Shown here: positions 33,939 to 44,986 of the stretch, one piece after another | Layout: every line of letters begins with the position of its first letter | Position numbering within the stretch: position 1 is the first letter of the stretch | Source of the DNA: Melitaea cinxia | Lineage: Eukaryota; Arthropoda; Insecta; Lepidoptera; Nymphalidae | NCBI RefSeq assembly: GCF_905220565.1 | Contig: NC_059401.1 | Location: 4,179,001-4,243,000 of the forward strand | Direction of reading: 5' to 3' | DNA: 64,000 bases | Notes under the pieces: generated by a model | The model's input: only the letters and a program-made list of their open reading frames with translations | Told to the model about the DNA's origin: nothing | Database searches by the model: none | Program-made: the position numbers and the translations under genes

Positions 33939-36054
33939 CTACTCGTGTTTATCGTGTACAGCTCAATACAATAGTCCCTATCGTTGAATTGAGATTTGAA
34001 GCGCACCCACGGGACCAGACGTTGCTTTACAGGGTAAGATTTTCATGCAACAACACGTACGACATTAATCTGATTCAACCATTTTGTCTTTGTTAACCAA
34101 AGCTTCTTTTACTTAATTATCTTTAACGATTTATCTTAAAGTACATCATTTATGTTCTTCTCATATATTGTTTCAAACATTATGTATATCTGGAATAAAT
34201 ATAGATGTATCTGTCAGTGCGTAAATAATTGTGAATTGTCATTTTGTTAGTCATCGTAATTAACGAAGCTATTTTAGAATTTATATCACGTTTAATTCTA
34301 TTATTGCACTGAATTGGATGCTTTGTTCATTATTGGCTCAAAATTGGACCAAGTCTTGGTTTCAATTGTAGTCAAAGAGCAATTTCGTAACAGCGTTGTG
34401 TATGGAATTAATAATGGCCTCTTTTATTAGTAAAGTTCTTCAGCCTTTGGACGAGTTTAGTTTAGCAAATTTCTAAGAAAGTTGTTGTGCTTTGAAAAGA
34501 ATTTTTAGTAATAGGTATTATTAATTTCGAGCGCTTTTTGTTCCGGCAACCTTCTAAAGAATCACCTCAAGTTCATGTAAAATAATTATTAATGTTTTCG
34601 GATAGCTAAGGGGGAGTGAATCGTTAAGCGTGAAGCGTTTCATTATAAATCTATTCATTTTTCGAGACCAGTTTTTGAAAAGTTACTCTTTTAGCCGTTC
34701 GTTGGGTCGATCTCCGCACATGACCAGGCCTATGCAATAATTTTATAGGCAGTGTAGATTTTTATCATGGTCTGAGCGTTTGTGATTGTGCGTTGTTTTT
34801 GTTACCATGCCTTCGACATCGGACTTACATCGAACTGAGAGCCCACTATCTAATTAAATCTTTATACATTTCAATGATGTTACGCCATAAAAATGGTAGA
34901 TACTGAAACAGATTTAGTGATTTAGTGACTAATTTAGTTCTGAATGTAGGTCAGCTACAAGCTATCTTGAGGCTTGCAAATGATTCATTAGTGACACACA
35001 TACGATGTGCCTTATCTTTACGAAGGAAAGCAGTCCTGAAGGCTATGCATGAAATTTATGACACAGTCAAGCTTCCGTTGACGAAAATGCGTTAAAAGAT
35101 AAAATTTCAATCTTTATAGACGGTTAAAATTTAAATTATGACAAAAGAGCATATTTAACAGAATATTGCAACCTCTGAAGTTAAACTTTTTATCATTCAA
35201 GGTTACTGCATGTTTTGTTCTAAAATTTAGTATTCGTTTTGAAAAAGTACAATTGTTTTGTATTTTATAATTCTTAAGCACTATCCCATAAAATTAATAT
35301 AGTTTAAGTTTTGTAATTTATGGTAAAATATATAATTTTTCTTATTCTTGTCCTCTTGTTTTATTATTTTGTCTTTTTAATTATGTTTAAATTAAATTCT
35401 TAGTAAAACTTAATTATTTAAAAAAAATATTGTTACTTTTATCGTATATTATATTTGCTCGTTTGCCTTTTTTTTAACTTCTGTTAAAAAGTTATTTTAT
35501 CCTTAAAGTTATTTTACCATGTTATTATCGTGATTATAGAATACATTTCGATCAACCCTAGCCTAAATATATCATATCTATATAAATAATAATATATACC
35601 TACTTTTAAATTACTAAGAAAAATCATGTAATTTAGTTACATATAAATATTCAGTACTTATAAATTAACAATTTCAATCCACTCGGGATCGTAACGTAAA
35701 GTGACTAATCAAAATTTTTATTAAAGACTTAATAATGTTAATCAACATATAACCTTGACCCAAAACGCTTCTATCGCATATTTCTAACTCCGAAGCCTAG
35801 CAAACCTTTGTAAATAATACGAATCTAAGACTAGATCGTAACAATATAGAAACTATTACACAAACATAAACATTCATACAATATTATTCTTAGAAGCCAT
35901 TAAAACAGTAAAATATAGAAGGTATGCAACGTAATCATAGTTCTGATTCAGTAAGGATTCATTGGTAACAAATAACACTGATCCCTCATAGTTGGTTAAA
36001 TTACAATAAAATACAAATATACTTCATCGTACAACCAGAAACAATTCATGTAAC
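33939..36054. other. Non-coding stretch with a degraded SINE-A head
   Basis: 34695-34800 resembles a SINE-A head (gtcgatctccgcacatgac, then ggtctgagcgtttgtg). The rest of these 2.1 kb shows no gene, RNA or repeat that I recognise. Confidence 0.4.
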
Positions 36055-36180
36055 ATAAAAGAAAAAGAAAGAAGCAAGAAAAAAATAATAATAACAAAAA
36101 AAGAAATGTACAAAAGGCGGTCTTATCGCTAAAAAGCGATCTCTTCCAGACAACCTTTAAAAAAGGACGTGAATAAGAAT
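36055..36180 (-). repeat. Repeat-F 3' end, reverse orientation
   Basis: The reverse complement reads aaggttgtctggaagagatc, then gataagaccgccttttgtac, parallel to 31185-31245. A-rich (AAT)-like sequence lies on the tail side (36055-36100). Confidence 0.55.
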
Positions 36181-36229
36181 AAAGCGGCGTAGAGGTGTAC
36201 TTTAAAATAATGTATGTAAACAGATATAA

Positions 36230-36309
36230 TTATGTAACTATACATACACTTAAAAAGTCATAATTACAGGCATGAAACTACATATACGAGTGCATACATA
36301 AACATACAT

Positions 36310-36340
<31 letters not shown>

Positions 36341-36345
36341 ACATC
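36230..36345. repeat. Microsatellite (CATA)n-(CA)n
   Basis: Repeated catacata units (36275-36325) run into (CA)n at 36325-36340. Confidence 0.8.
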
Positions 36346-36652
36346 TATTAGTTGTAATAATAAATTAAATGTTTTCAACACGTGTATGTGTACTTAATGA
36401 ACATCACAAGACAACAAATAGTAATTTTTACTTAAAAAAAAAATCGAAAATCCAAAACTACACGCCTCCACGCAGTCCTTTGAAACTATTGTTTGCATCT
36501 TAAAACGATAATAAGTTCGATTATGTAGTTGATTTGTTTCTTCCAGATAATCACAGATGGCTCAGATTCTATATGACTATGATAAAAACATAAAATATTT
36601 ATTGTAAAAAAATCGACAAAAAAAAGTTTTCAGCCTTCCTATTCAATAGGCG

Positions 36653-36857
36653 TCTTAGTTACGGAGAGCACGCTAAGCCGTCGGTCCCGGTTATTATCAT
36701 GTACATCTGATAGCGATCGTTACTCATAGTAGGGAATATATCCGCCAACCCGCATTGGAGCAGCGTGGTGGATTAAGCTCTGATCCTTCTTCTACATGGG
36801 GAAAGAGGCCTATGCCCAGTAGTGGGATATTACAGGCTGAGCGAGGCTTCTTAGTTA
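36653..36857 (+). mobile_element. SINE-A, 5'-truncated, with TSD
   Basis: The body 36662-36848 is the 3' half of SINE-A, flanked by a 9-bp TSD (tcttagtta) at 36653-36661 and 36849-36857. The TSD shows that the truncation arose at insertion and not by later deletion. Confidence 0.85.
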
Positions 36858-36949
36858 ATAGTTTCCTGACATAATAAAATAAAATAAAAACAATTGTTCT
36901 TTAGACCACACGACTGAAGTTAAACTTCTGCACAATAAGCCTGCACTGT

Positions 36950-37075
36950 GTCTTCGATATACGAAACGTAACTGGCTATGAGAGAAAAAGAGAAAGAAAA
37001 TTTGTGCTCGCACCTCTCTCTCTCTTGCTACTTTCGCCTCGCCCGATTATACTTTTCGTAACGCTCTCTTGACAA
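36950..37075 (-). repeat. Repeat paired with 60814-60905
   Basis: In reverse it shares, in order, gagagcgttacgaaaa, ggcgargcgaa and agttacgtttcg with 60814-60905. The interior here contains a (CT)n tract. Two spaced copies suggest a dispersed repeat of unknown class. Confidence 0.45.
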
Positions 37076-37399
37076 ATTTACCAGCTGACTCTCCAAGTCA
37101 AGCGTCCGTAGAGAAGTTTTCTTCAAAAAAAGCTTATTTTGTCAAACAATTCTCGCGTTTTTTCGCTATTATCTGTACAACCAAATCGTTCACGTCTAAC
37201 ATTATATGTTTTTAATCGAGTATTTTTACTAAAATAGATACAATAAAAAATAATTCAAATGATATTTAATTTATAACTGTGTATTCTGTATGAAAGTGTA
37301 TATTTTATACTCTATTCATGCATTGTTATAAAAATATAGAAGCTTAAGTGTAAGCGCTTCCCGTATAACATTTTGTAAGAGTAAATAAAGCCGCCATCC

Positions 37400-37474
37400 C
37401 GCCTGGTGGATTAAGTTCCAATCCTTCTCCTACATGGAGAAGAGCTCTATGCCCAATAGTGGGATATTATAGGC
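37400..37474 (+). repeat. SINE-A 3' tail fragment
   Basis: It contains ctggtggattaagttccaat and the tail atgcccaatagtgggatatt. It is strongly 5'-truncated. Confidence 0.65.
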
Positions 37475-38844
37475 CTTCGGAGACGTGCAATATGGATTAT
37501 CAATTGCACCGAACAATCTCTAAAGTTTTCTTTTCATCCTACATGATTTTGGCGAAATAAAATCAAATTGACACAGCTGAAGTTCGTCGTCGCTGAAAAA
37601 CGTTTTAATTGAAAATTTAGAAATGTATAACAAGACTATTCGACACAATCGTTTGGTATTTAGTTACCCATTTTACTGATCACTTATTGAAAGTATTGTA
37701 AGGTAGACAGGAATATACTTAGTCAATTTATAATATAAAACAACGAGGCATAAAAATGAAACAAAATATTTATTTTGTATTGTTTACTGACAGGTTAAAT
37801 ACTGACAGGTAAAATTATTTTTTTCCACTTATTTTTTTTATTTATTCAAAATACAAAAACATTAACATACTTAACACTTATTTATAAGCCTGCCGCGAAA
37901 ACTCACAAGAGCTTATCTGGACAAGCCGCCGCGTCGCGTACCATATCATCATATATTATACCGTACCGTAACCATATTATACCAATAACTTAGGTAACCA
38001 AAGTTTTCTGACTATTAAACATTTAAAGATTTTAATAAATATTCTTGTAGGTCTTCAGGAAGTTCATTAACAAATGCGGGTATAATATAAATATATATAA
38101 TTACTACATAATTTAAGAATTACAAAAGATAAAAATATTGAGATAACTAGGTTCCTTTTTGTTCAATTTAGTCTCAAGTTTTACCTTTGTAATAGACCAA
38201 AGTTTCAGTCTTCGCAGAGTTCTGTGGTAAATTAATGGAAAACTGTTTTTTCACGATGCATAATTTTGTTCCTGATAAATAAAAAATGATTTCTTTATTT
38301 TGACCAAATAGTTTACAATTTCTTAACCCGCCAAACTGCGTGTCAGTTTATCGGCAGTGATAGTCTTTCAGATTACGGTTGAGGTTGACCAGGCAAAAAT
38401 CAGTAAGTCGGACAGCATTTTTTGGATACATCTTTTGTTTTATTTTGGATTATAAACACCGTCGTTTAGGTATTTATATGTTCAACGTTATTATTTAAAT
38501 TAGCATAAATTTTTTATTTATGAACCGATTGATGTTAAACAACTAACTAAATGTTAAGGGAAACTTACCACAATATTCATTAGTAAAACCTCATCTAAAT
38601 TGTTTTCGTAAGCCGTTTCCGAGGTTAGCGTGCATCATTAAATTAATAATGTCAATCAGTTTAACTGGATTTCTGTCAAGGATTGCGGCGAGAGGTCGAT
38701 CAAACTGTTTTAAAATCAGTAATCTGTCAGATCCAGATTAGATTAATAAGCAAAATTCAGGAAAAAGCCCTCAAGAATGCTAAATAGAGACAGGGAGGAT
38801 AATAGACATTTAAATGATTTCCATAAATATTAATTTTACTTTTT
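37475..38844. other. Non-coding AT-rich stretch
   Basis: No gene or repeat is recognised. Confidence 0.4.
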
Positions 38845-39365
38845 AGGGTTCCGGACCCAAAGGGTAATAACGGGATCCTATTACTAAGACTTTGCTGTCT
38901 GTCTGTCCGTCCGTCTGTCTGTCTGTCACCAGGCTGTATCTCTAGAACCGTGATAGCTAGACGGTTGTAATTTTCACAAATTATGTATTTATGTTGCCGC
39001 TATAACAACAAATACTTAAAATAAAATAAAATTAAAAATTAAAGGGGCTCCCATACAACAAATGCGATTTTTTGCCTATTTTTGCTCGATATCAATAAAT
39101 GGTAACAGGTTGTTACTTGAAATACTCACTAAATACTTAGTTGTATATTTAATTTAATAATAAATAATAAAATTATAATAAAAAAAGTTTTAGGGGGGTC
39201 TTTCGTACAACAAAAGTGATTTTTTGCTGCTTTTTATGTGATATTAAAATCAGCACCAGGTAATCTCTTGAAATATTTACAAAATATTTAGTTTTATTTA
39301 ATAAATAAATATTAAATGACAACAAGTCAATGGTACGGAACCCTTCGTGCGCGACTCTGGCTCTT
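38845..39365. repeat. Abundant lepidopteran-type repeat with short inverted ends
   Basis: agggttccggacc at 38845-38857 is inverted at 39332-39344 (ggtacggaaccct) with one mismatch. A (TCTG)n-like stretch (38893-38930) is followed by two copies of an internal block (cccatacaacaaatgcgatt and tcgtacaacaaaagtgattt). It ends with cttcgtgcgcgactctggct. It is non-coding. A MITE-like element is likely, but the class is unproven. Confidence 0.55.
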
Positions 39366-39600
39366 ATTTCGCCGATTTTGTTAATTACCTTTGATTATAT
39401 CCTTACTTGATTACAAATTAAAAAAGGGTATTACTTATTTTTAAACAGCGTATGATCCACAAATAGACACATTTTTTCTTCACAATAATATTTTACAGTG
39501 AATAAAAATACACGTCAATAAATGATTTATTAACTCTTCATAACCTTTATAATTATAATGAAAGTAATAAAATATTCAACCTTAATTCTTTTTTTTTTGT

Positions 39601-39821
39601 AACATACACACACGGTCGTCTGTTCCTATGGTAAGCAATTTAATGCTTGTGTTACAGGTAAAAGCTGTTTCAACTATATATTTTTTTATAAATATACATA
39701 GAAATAATACATATATAAATACAAATATTACATCCAGACTCAGCCGGGAATCGAACCCGCAAGGCGCAGTACAGAAAGCAGGCCCACTACAAACTGCACC
39801 AACGAGCTAATCGAAGGACTT
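39601..39821 (-). repeat. SINE-D: tRNA-derived SINE
   Basis: On the minus strand a tRNA-like head reads tagctcgttggtgcagtttg and the B box reads gggttcgattccc, followed by a non-tRNA body. A second copy is at 54685-54893 in the same orientation. Both sit in otherwise non-coding DNA. Confidence 0.65.
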
Positions 39822-39869
39822 TAAAGGACGAAGCATAGATAGAAACGATACAAATAATTAAAATGACCC

Positions 39870-40229
39870 TAGAAGCGACGCCGCGTTGGCGCAACAGTCA
39901 CAGCCATGGATTGTACCTGTTGCGCTGGCGGTTGCGGGTTCGATCCCCGCACATGACAAACATTTGTATTGGCTATACAGGTGTTTGCAGTAGTCTGGGT
40001 GTTTGTGCAGTCCTTGTGGGTCTCCCCACCGTGCCTCGGAGAGCACGTTAAGCCGTCGGTCCCGGTTGTTATCACGTACACCTGATAGCGATAGTTACTC
40101 ATAATAGGGAACTTAATCCGCCAACCCGCATTGGAGCAGCGTGGTGAATTAAGCTCTGATCCTTCTCCTACATGGGGAAAGAGACCTATGCCCAGTAGTA
40201 GGATATTACAGGCTGAAGCGTAGAAGCAA
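39870..40229 (+). mobile_element. SINE-A, full-length, with TSD
   Basis: Body 39879-40220, with an imperfect 9-bp TSD (tagaagcga / tagaagcaa) at 39870-39878 and 40221-40229. The tRNA-like head has an A-box-like region (ttggcgcaacagtcac) and the B box gggttcgatcccc. The 3' end is an RTE-type tail (gcccagtagtaggatattac, then ggctga). It would be transcribed by RNA polymerase III from the internal boxes and copied by RTE machinery. It resembles, from memory, Heliconius Metulj-type SINEs. All short ORFs across it are shadows. Confidence 0.85.
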
Positions 40230-40941
40230 ATAACAAACTTATTTATGCTAGTAAATTTACACCCGTATTGTTATTATTGTTATGAACTAGCTACGCGAAC
40301 GCGTATTTACTTACTGCTTCGTGAATATAGATGGGCTATTTTTATCACCCTATTTAATTAATGATAGTTTTACTTCAAAGATAGTGTTAGAATTATACTG
40401 AAGTAATGGAAAATGTTGCAATGAAATAAAACCTAGATAGTCAGAAGACAAAAAAGCCGATCTTTACCAAATTTTTCCGGTTTAAAACCCGGGCATGCAG
40501 TGCAGAATTTTCAACTGAACTGAACTGAATAAAAATAGCCTGTTAATGTCCTAGAATTGGGAAAAGGCTACATTTCCTAAATAGGAGAAATATTGAAGCT
40601 TCTTTCCGCCATATTATCTTACTGTTTCATATTATTTCTGTTAATATTTAAGAAAATATGTTGGCATTAAATTCGTATATCTTGTGTTTGGCTTAATAGT
40701 AATTAAAAAATGAGTATACGCTTATCACTAACGCATCAGGATTAAGATTGTACATTTTTGCTTATGGCAAGAAGATTTTACCTAGCCGTATGATATTAAA
40801 ATTCTGGTACAATGACGCATAAAAATAATGTTGAGTAAGTATTATAACGTATATTCTGTTCCTTTCAACTAAAGTACAGAATAAAAAAAAAACAAAAAAA
40901 AAAAAACTAAATAGAAAACTGTTAAAATAATTATGAATTAA
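40230..40941. other. Non-coding AT-rich stretch
   Basis: No gene is recognised. 40284-40330 (tagctacgcgaacgcgtat) may be an old Helitron-type end. Confidence 0.35.
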
Positions 40942-41169
40942 TTGTTTATTTTGTCTGTACAACATTTAAAAACAACACTTGAACAGGAAACTGGTAATAC
41001 TGAAAATGAACTACATTGTATTCCTGAATTCGAAGACTTGGTAAATGCTGTTAAACAAATTGGAAAAACAGTTCGCTTTACATTGAATGATGAAAAAAAT
41101 GTACACGAATTGCAACGCACAAAAAAAGTTTATCTTGCCAACAATATAAACTGTACAGTGATAAAATAA
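40942..41169 (+). CDS. Unrecognised ORF, possible terminal exon
   Basis: The 75-aa frame (from M at 40942 to TAA at 41167-41169) has a protein-like, charged composition (ETGNTENELHCIPEFEDLVN, then LNDEKNVHELQRTKK) unlike the low-complexity chance ORFs around it. I do not recognise the family. An AG at 40986-40987 before GAAACTGG could serve as a splice acceptor, with poor pyrimidine support. The frame would then be a last exon of about 60 codons. Downstream DNA is AT-rich with several AATAAA-like signals (about 41362-41375). It may instead be a decayed gene or a transposon-derived exon. Strand and frame are supported by composition only. Confidence 0.35.
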   Translation: MFILSVQHLKTTLEQETGNTENELHCIPEFEDLVNAVKQIGKTVRFTLNDEKNVHELQRTKKVYLANNINCTVIK

Positions 41170-42144
41170 AAAGTTGCAGAGCAATTGTTACACTCTTCAA
41201 ATTAGATTATATTATATTTTAGAAACTATGAATTTGAATTATTTATTTCTGTAAAATATTAAGGTATGTGTATTCAAATTTAACCCAAGTTGCAAGGGAT
41301 ATTTTATTGTAAAAAAATGCTATTTTGATTATTTTGTATAATCTGTAATCTCTATATTAGTAAAATAAACAAAAATAAAAAATGAGTCTGCGTTGTAAAA
41401 TTTTAATTTTTTTATTTTTAATAAACTAACAGATCATGGAAGGAAAGGTGGGAGTTTATGTAGTAAGAAACCTTTAAAATCTTGTTGACTATAAATGTCA
41501 AAGTAAACCAATTCAACGCCTTTTACAAAACTGAAAACAGAAGATATTCCACCATCTTGCAAATATATACGAGAACGTTTATATTTAAATTATAGGTATT
41601 GTAATATAGTGTAATAAAAATTACTTAGTCACTTAGAAATATCACTTTTAAAAATCATTATATAATATGAAGCGCAAAATCATGATGCGAAACGAATTAA
41701 GGTACCAATTTCCGCATATTGAACACAAAATTCAGCAGTACTAGATATTTTTTATTCTCTCAGATTAATTAAAAAGTAAAAATTCGATCATATTATACGA
41801 AGAATTATTAAAAGTTTTGTTTGCTGGTTGCTAGGTAATCACTGTTTAGGTTTTAAGATCAGTATTATAAGTATCGATAAGGATAGAATGTTTCAAATAT
41901 GTCAAAAAATATCTAAACAATCGTGAACAAAACGTAAAGCAGTTAGCAGGGTTTTCTAATCGTTTAATCCACACCAATTTAAGGGGTTACAACCGCAGTC
42001 AATCATTTTATCATACAATACAGATAACAACAAAACATAAATGTATAAAGAGACAGATAATATACACATGTACCTAATACAGACAATATAGAAATGAATC
42101 AAAATTTTTTGTAAGAAAATTGAACTATTCTCTATTCTGACATA
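41170..42144. other. Non-coding AT-rich stretch
   Basis: Apart from possible polyadenylation signals near 41365, nothing is recognised. Confidence 0.4.
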
Positions 42145-42290
42145 ATTGTGTTTGCTCGCAAACGAAAAAAAAACCGACCTCAGTTACAACAAGTAATACA
42201 ACGTCCGTAAACGAAAAATTACTCAAGTAAATACACATTATTAACGATACCTTCCAAAAGTATTCGTCAGATATAAATTAGATTTATATG
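42145..42290 (+). repeat. Repeat-E 5' fragment
   Basis: gtgtttgctcgcaaacgaaa, an oligo-A run and ccgacctcagttacaa match the start of the 18165 copy. It is truncated at about 42290. Confidence 0.65.
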
Positions 42291-42905
42291 GTCGCACCGC
42301 GGCGTCGTCCGCGCTTACTGCACAAGCCAGCTACCCGCACGCGGTACGCAGCACACGCCCCGACAATACGCGCTCTACATTTGATCAGCGATTTGCTCAC
42401 TCATTGTGAGGACATAGATTTATTTGCCGATAAGATCTCTGTTTTCTGTAAAAATAGCTATAAATATTTTTGTACGTTATAAATTTATTTTATTGTATAA
42501 TTTAATCCTGACAATATTTTTTTCTTTTAATTTTGACGTTTTTATTTTGTTTTGACATCTAATATACTGACACAAATGTATTTGTATAAACAGAATTCTG
42601 AATTTTGATTATGATTTATTTATTTATTTATTTAAATAGGAAGCCAATAATATAGTATACAGTGGTTTTATCACTCTTCATAGTGAATCATATATTATCT
42701 AACACTATACACCACACTTAAAGGCTAACTCAGCACCCAATATACATTAAACATCTGTTTCGAAATTTATGTTAAGAATAAATATTTTCTTCTGACAAAT
42801 TTACTCATCAATAAAAGTAGAAAACAAAGTATAAAAAACAGTAAAACAATTAAAACCTGTGCTAAAACAGTGAAAAATATTTAAAAGAAAAAAGTAAAAA
42901 TATGG
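42291..42905. other. Non-coding stretch with an unassigned ORF
   Basis: The ORF at 42288-42482 starts in an arginine-rich G+C patch and ends in HLISDLLTHCEDIDLFADKI, which looks protein-like but is unrecognised. The rest is AT-rich. Confidence 0.3.
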
Positions 42906-42925
42906 ACGTGTAGGTAAAAAAAAAG

Positions 42926-43000
42926 TCTGCTGTGTGGTTACGGCAGTAAAGAATATACCCACAACCTCTCTTCCCGTGGGTGTCGTAAGAGCCGACCAGG
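42926..43000 (+). mobile_element. SINE-B, left part of a split copy
   Basis: The 5' box (tgctgtgtggttacggcagt) through gtcgtaagagccgaccagg is here. The same SINE-B resumes at 49097. The break is caused by the R1-type LINE, whose TSD is agagccgaccagg (42988-43000). Confidence 0.85.
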
Positions 43001-43564
43001 CTCGAGAAGCTAATGGCTGACTCCGAGGCTGACCTCAGAACCGAGAGGGCACGAAAGGGAGGCGGGGGTTCCGTAGACGGGGCGCCGGCGAAAATAAGCG
43101 CCGACGCCACGTTTGTGGTCCCCCCGGACCCCAGTCTGACCAGAAATCTCGAGGTGCAGCGCCAGCTGCTCCTGGAGACAAATGAAAGGATGAAGAGCCT
43201 CCAGGAGGAGCTGGTGAAGTGCAGCCAGACGGTTGAGGAGCAGTGGCGGAGCTATGCCAATGTGGCCGCCTCGAGACCGCAACATCCCGCGAGGCATGCG
43301 GCATTGCACTCGGTGGTGGTCACCTCAGTGGGTGCCGAACAAACAGCGGACGAGGTCCTTGACACGATGAGAAAGACCATTGACGCTAAAGAGGGGTGGG
43401 TACAAATCGACCGGGTCCGGAAAGCCAGAGACCGAAAAGTCATCATGGGCTTTGGGACTGTTGAGGGCAGGGCGAAGGCAAAGGAAAAACTGGCGAAGGA
43501 AGCAACGGGCCTCGTGGTCGAGGAAATGAAAAATAGAGACCCATTAGTAATAATTAGAGGCGTT

Positions 43565-44479
43565 CTGATGTCACGGTTCCCCTGGTCTATTAAGGATGTA
43601 AATAAAACCAGGGTACCATGAACTAAAAAAATTTTATTATATTAATTAACCCGGTGAGGTAGAATAAAAATGTATGTATATGGGCGGGATCGAGCACTCA
43701 ATTCACACAAGCTCCAAATGCAGTTCGGCTCAGGTACTCTCCTGGTTCGCCGTGCAGGTGATATTCCCGGGAGTCGCGTGGCAGGATTCCGCTATCGACC
43801 GGGGGCGGCAGGAACGGGTAGTTCAAGACCCGGCGGAGTGAACTCTCGTCGTTGGGGTTAGGTGGAAACGGCGAAATTGGTGACCCAAACGTCGTAATTG
43901 GTGACCCAAACGTCGAACTTGGTGACCCAAACGTCAAAATTGGTGAGCCAAACGTCGAACTTGGTGACACAATCGTCGAACCCCAGTTTGAGGGCGATAA
44001 ACACTGACACTATAATATTCGTCGAATCGAGACAACGCTAAGCAAGGATCACACAATTTTATAAAGTACGGTTACGATGCTTAAATATATATTAGCCACC
44101 GTATAGAGACCGTAATAAAAGGTGTGATGTGCGTTAACTATTTCTTGAGACAAAATTCCAAAAATGAATGACGCGGCGGCGACCAGTACTGCCGTTTTTA
44201 TAAGCCGAGACAAAAGATTCATTTGAATTTTTGAAAAAGATAAAATGTTGCCCGCGCGAATATATAAATGCCGGTTGATGAATTTATTATTTTTTTGTAG
44301 AAAAAAATAATTTATGATAAAATAGTGTATCATAAATTACTGTAGATTTTCATTTCATTTAATTATAATAAACTAATGTTTTTTTTTTTAAAGAAAAATC
44401 ATTTCACGTATTTAAAATATTAAATTTAAGCATATTTTAATTTAGCAGCACAAATAATGTACGTATAACGTTACACTGA
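43565..44479 (+). mobile_element. Solo LTR, 907 bp, with 4-bp TSD
   Basis: The LTR spans 43569-44475, begins TGTCACGG and ends CGTTACA (TG...CA rule, inverted TGT-AC). The TSD CTGA is at 43565-43568 and 44476-44479. A TATATAAAT box at about 44261-44269 and AATAAA at about 44366 in the plus direction suggest U3-R-U5 in that orientation. A 21-bp tandem repeat lies at 43872-43980. No internal retroelement genes remain, so recombination between two LTRs is inferred. A 4-bp TSD fits Ty3/gypsy-like elements. The ORFs inside (43698-43970 and 44049-44333 on the minus strand) are non-genic readings. Confidence 0.8.
43872..43980. repeat. 21-bp tandem repeat, 5 units, inside the LTR
   Basis: Five units of the type ttggtgacccaaacgtcgaa follow one another at about 21-bp spacing, with variation mostly at the junctions (gaa, taa, aac, aaa). 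The position upstream of the TATA box is where LTR enhancers usually lie. Confidence 0.85.
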
Positions 44480-44986
44480 AAGCGCATACAGACGACGAAC
44501 TTATAAAAGGTCTCAGAAACCAAAACAGACATCTTTTTAGCGACCTCGACCCCGAATAAGACCGCCTTCTAATAAAATATCGCAGGAGGGCAAGGAACCC
44601 GCTCACGGCCCACGTAGTCCTTAGTGTATCACCCAAACTCTGGGCGAGGATAACGGGAGTAGGCACAGTCCAAATCGACCTGATGAGGCTGCGGGCGGAG
44701 GACCAGTCTTCACTGGTCCATTGCACGCGCTTTCTTGGGTACGGCCATGGGCGGAAGTACTGTAAGGGCCCAGCGGACCTTTGCAGCCACTGTGGCGGGC
44801 CACACCTCAAAGCTCAATGCACGGAGGATCCGGCGGTGTCGCCACCTTCCTGCCGGAACTGTCGTCGGGCGAAGCTCGCAAAGTTCGATCACAACGCCTT
44901 TAGCGACGACTGTCCCGTCAGGAGGAGGTGGGATGACATCGCCCGCTCCTCCGTAGCGTATTGCTAAGGGCAGGCCGGTAGACACG

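Larger units (their letters stand above)
43013..44967 (+). pseudogene. R1-type ORF1 (gag-like), split by a solo LTR
   Basis: ORF1 proteins of this clade bind element RNA and form the ribonucleoprotein. The N-terminal part (43013 to about 43568) has a coiled-coil-like region (NLEVQRQLLLETNERMKSLQ) and the R1-style core VVVTSVGAEQTADEVLDTMR, then KEGWVQIDRVRKARDRKVIM. The frame resumes after the LTR at about 44480 (HTDDELIKGLRNQNRHLFSD) and ends at TAA 44965-44967. It holds three zinc-knuckle-like clusters. The first has lost a cysteine (CTRFLGYGHGRKYC). The second reads CSHCGGPHLKAQC and the third begins CRNC. The inserted length (LTR plus TSD, 911 bp) exactly accounts for the frame change. 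An independent in-frame TAA lies at 44557-44559. The ORF is therefore doubly broken. Confidence 0.85.

Noticed and set aside
39858..40102. Several 60-77 aa ORFs on both strands
   Set aside because: They are shadows of the SINE-A copy. The same readings appear at 53826-54092 in another SINE-A.
39601..40229. Genuine tRNA genes
   Set aside because: The B boxes belong to SINE-A and SINE-D heads. No cloverleaf with a complete acceptor stem could be drawn, and each is followed by a SINE body.
43698..43970. Minus-strand 90-aa ORF with TFGSP repeats
   Set aside because: The repeats are the translation of the 21-bp tandem array inside the solo LTR. There is no independent evidence for a protein.
43872..43980. 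ttggtgaccc repeats taken as a primer-binding site of an LTR element
   Set aside because: A primer-binding site lies just outside the 5' LTR. These units sit in the middle of a unit with its own TG...CA ends and TSD, so a U3 repeat is the better reading.
44049..44333. Minus-strand 94-aa ORF with a hydrophobic segment
   Set aside because: It lies entirely within the solo LTR and has no conserved motif. The hydrophobicity follows from AT-rich codons.
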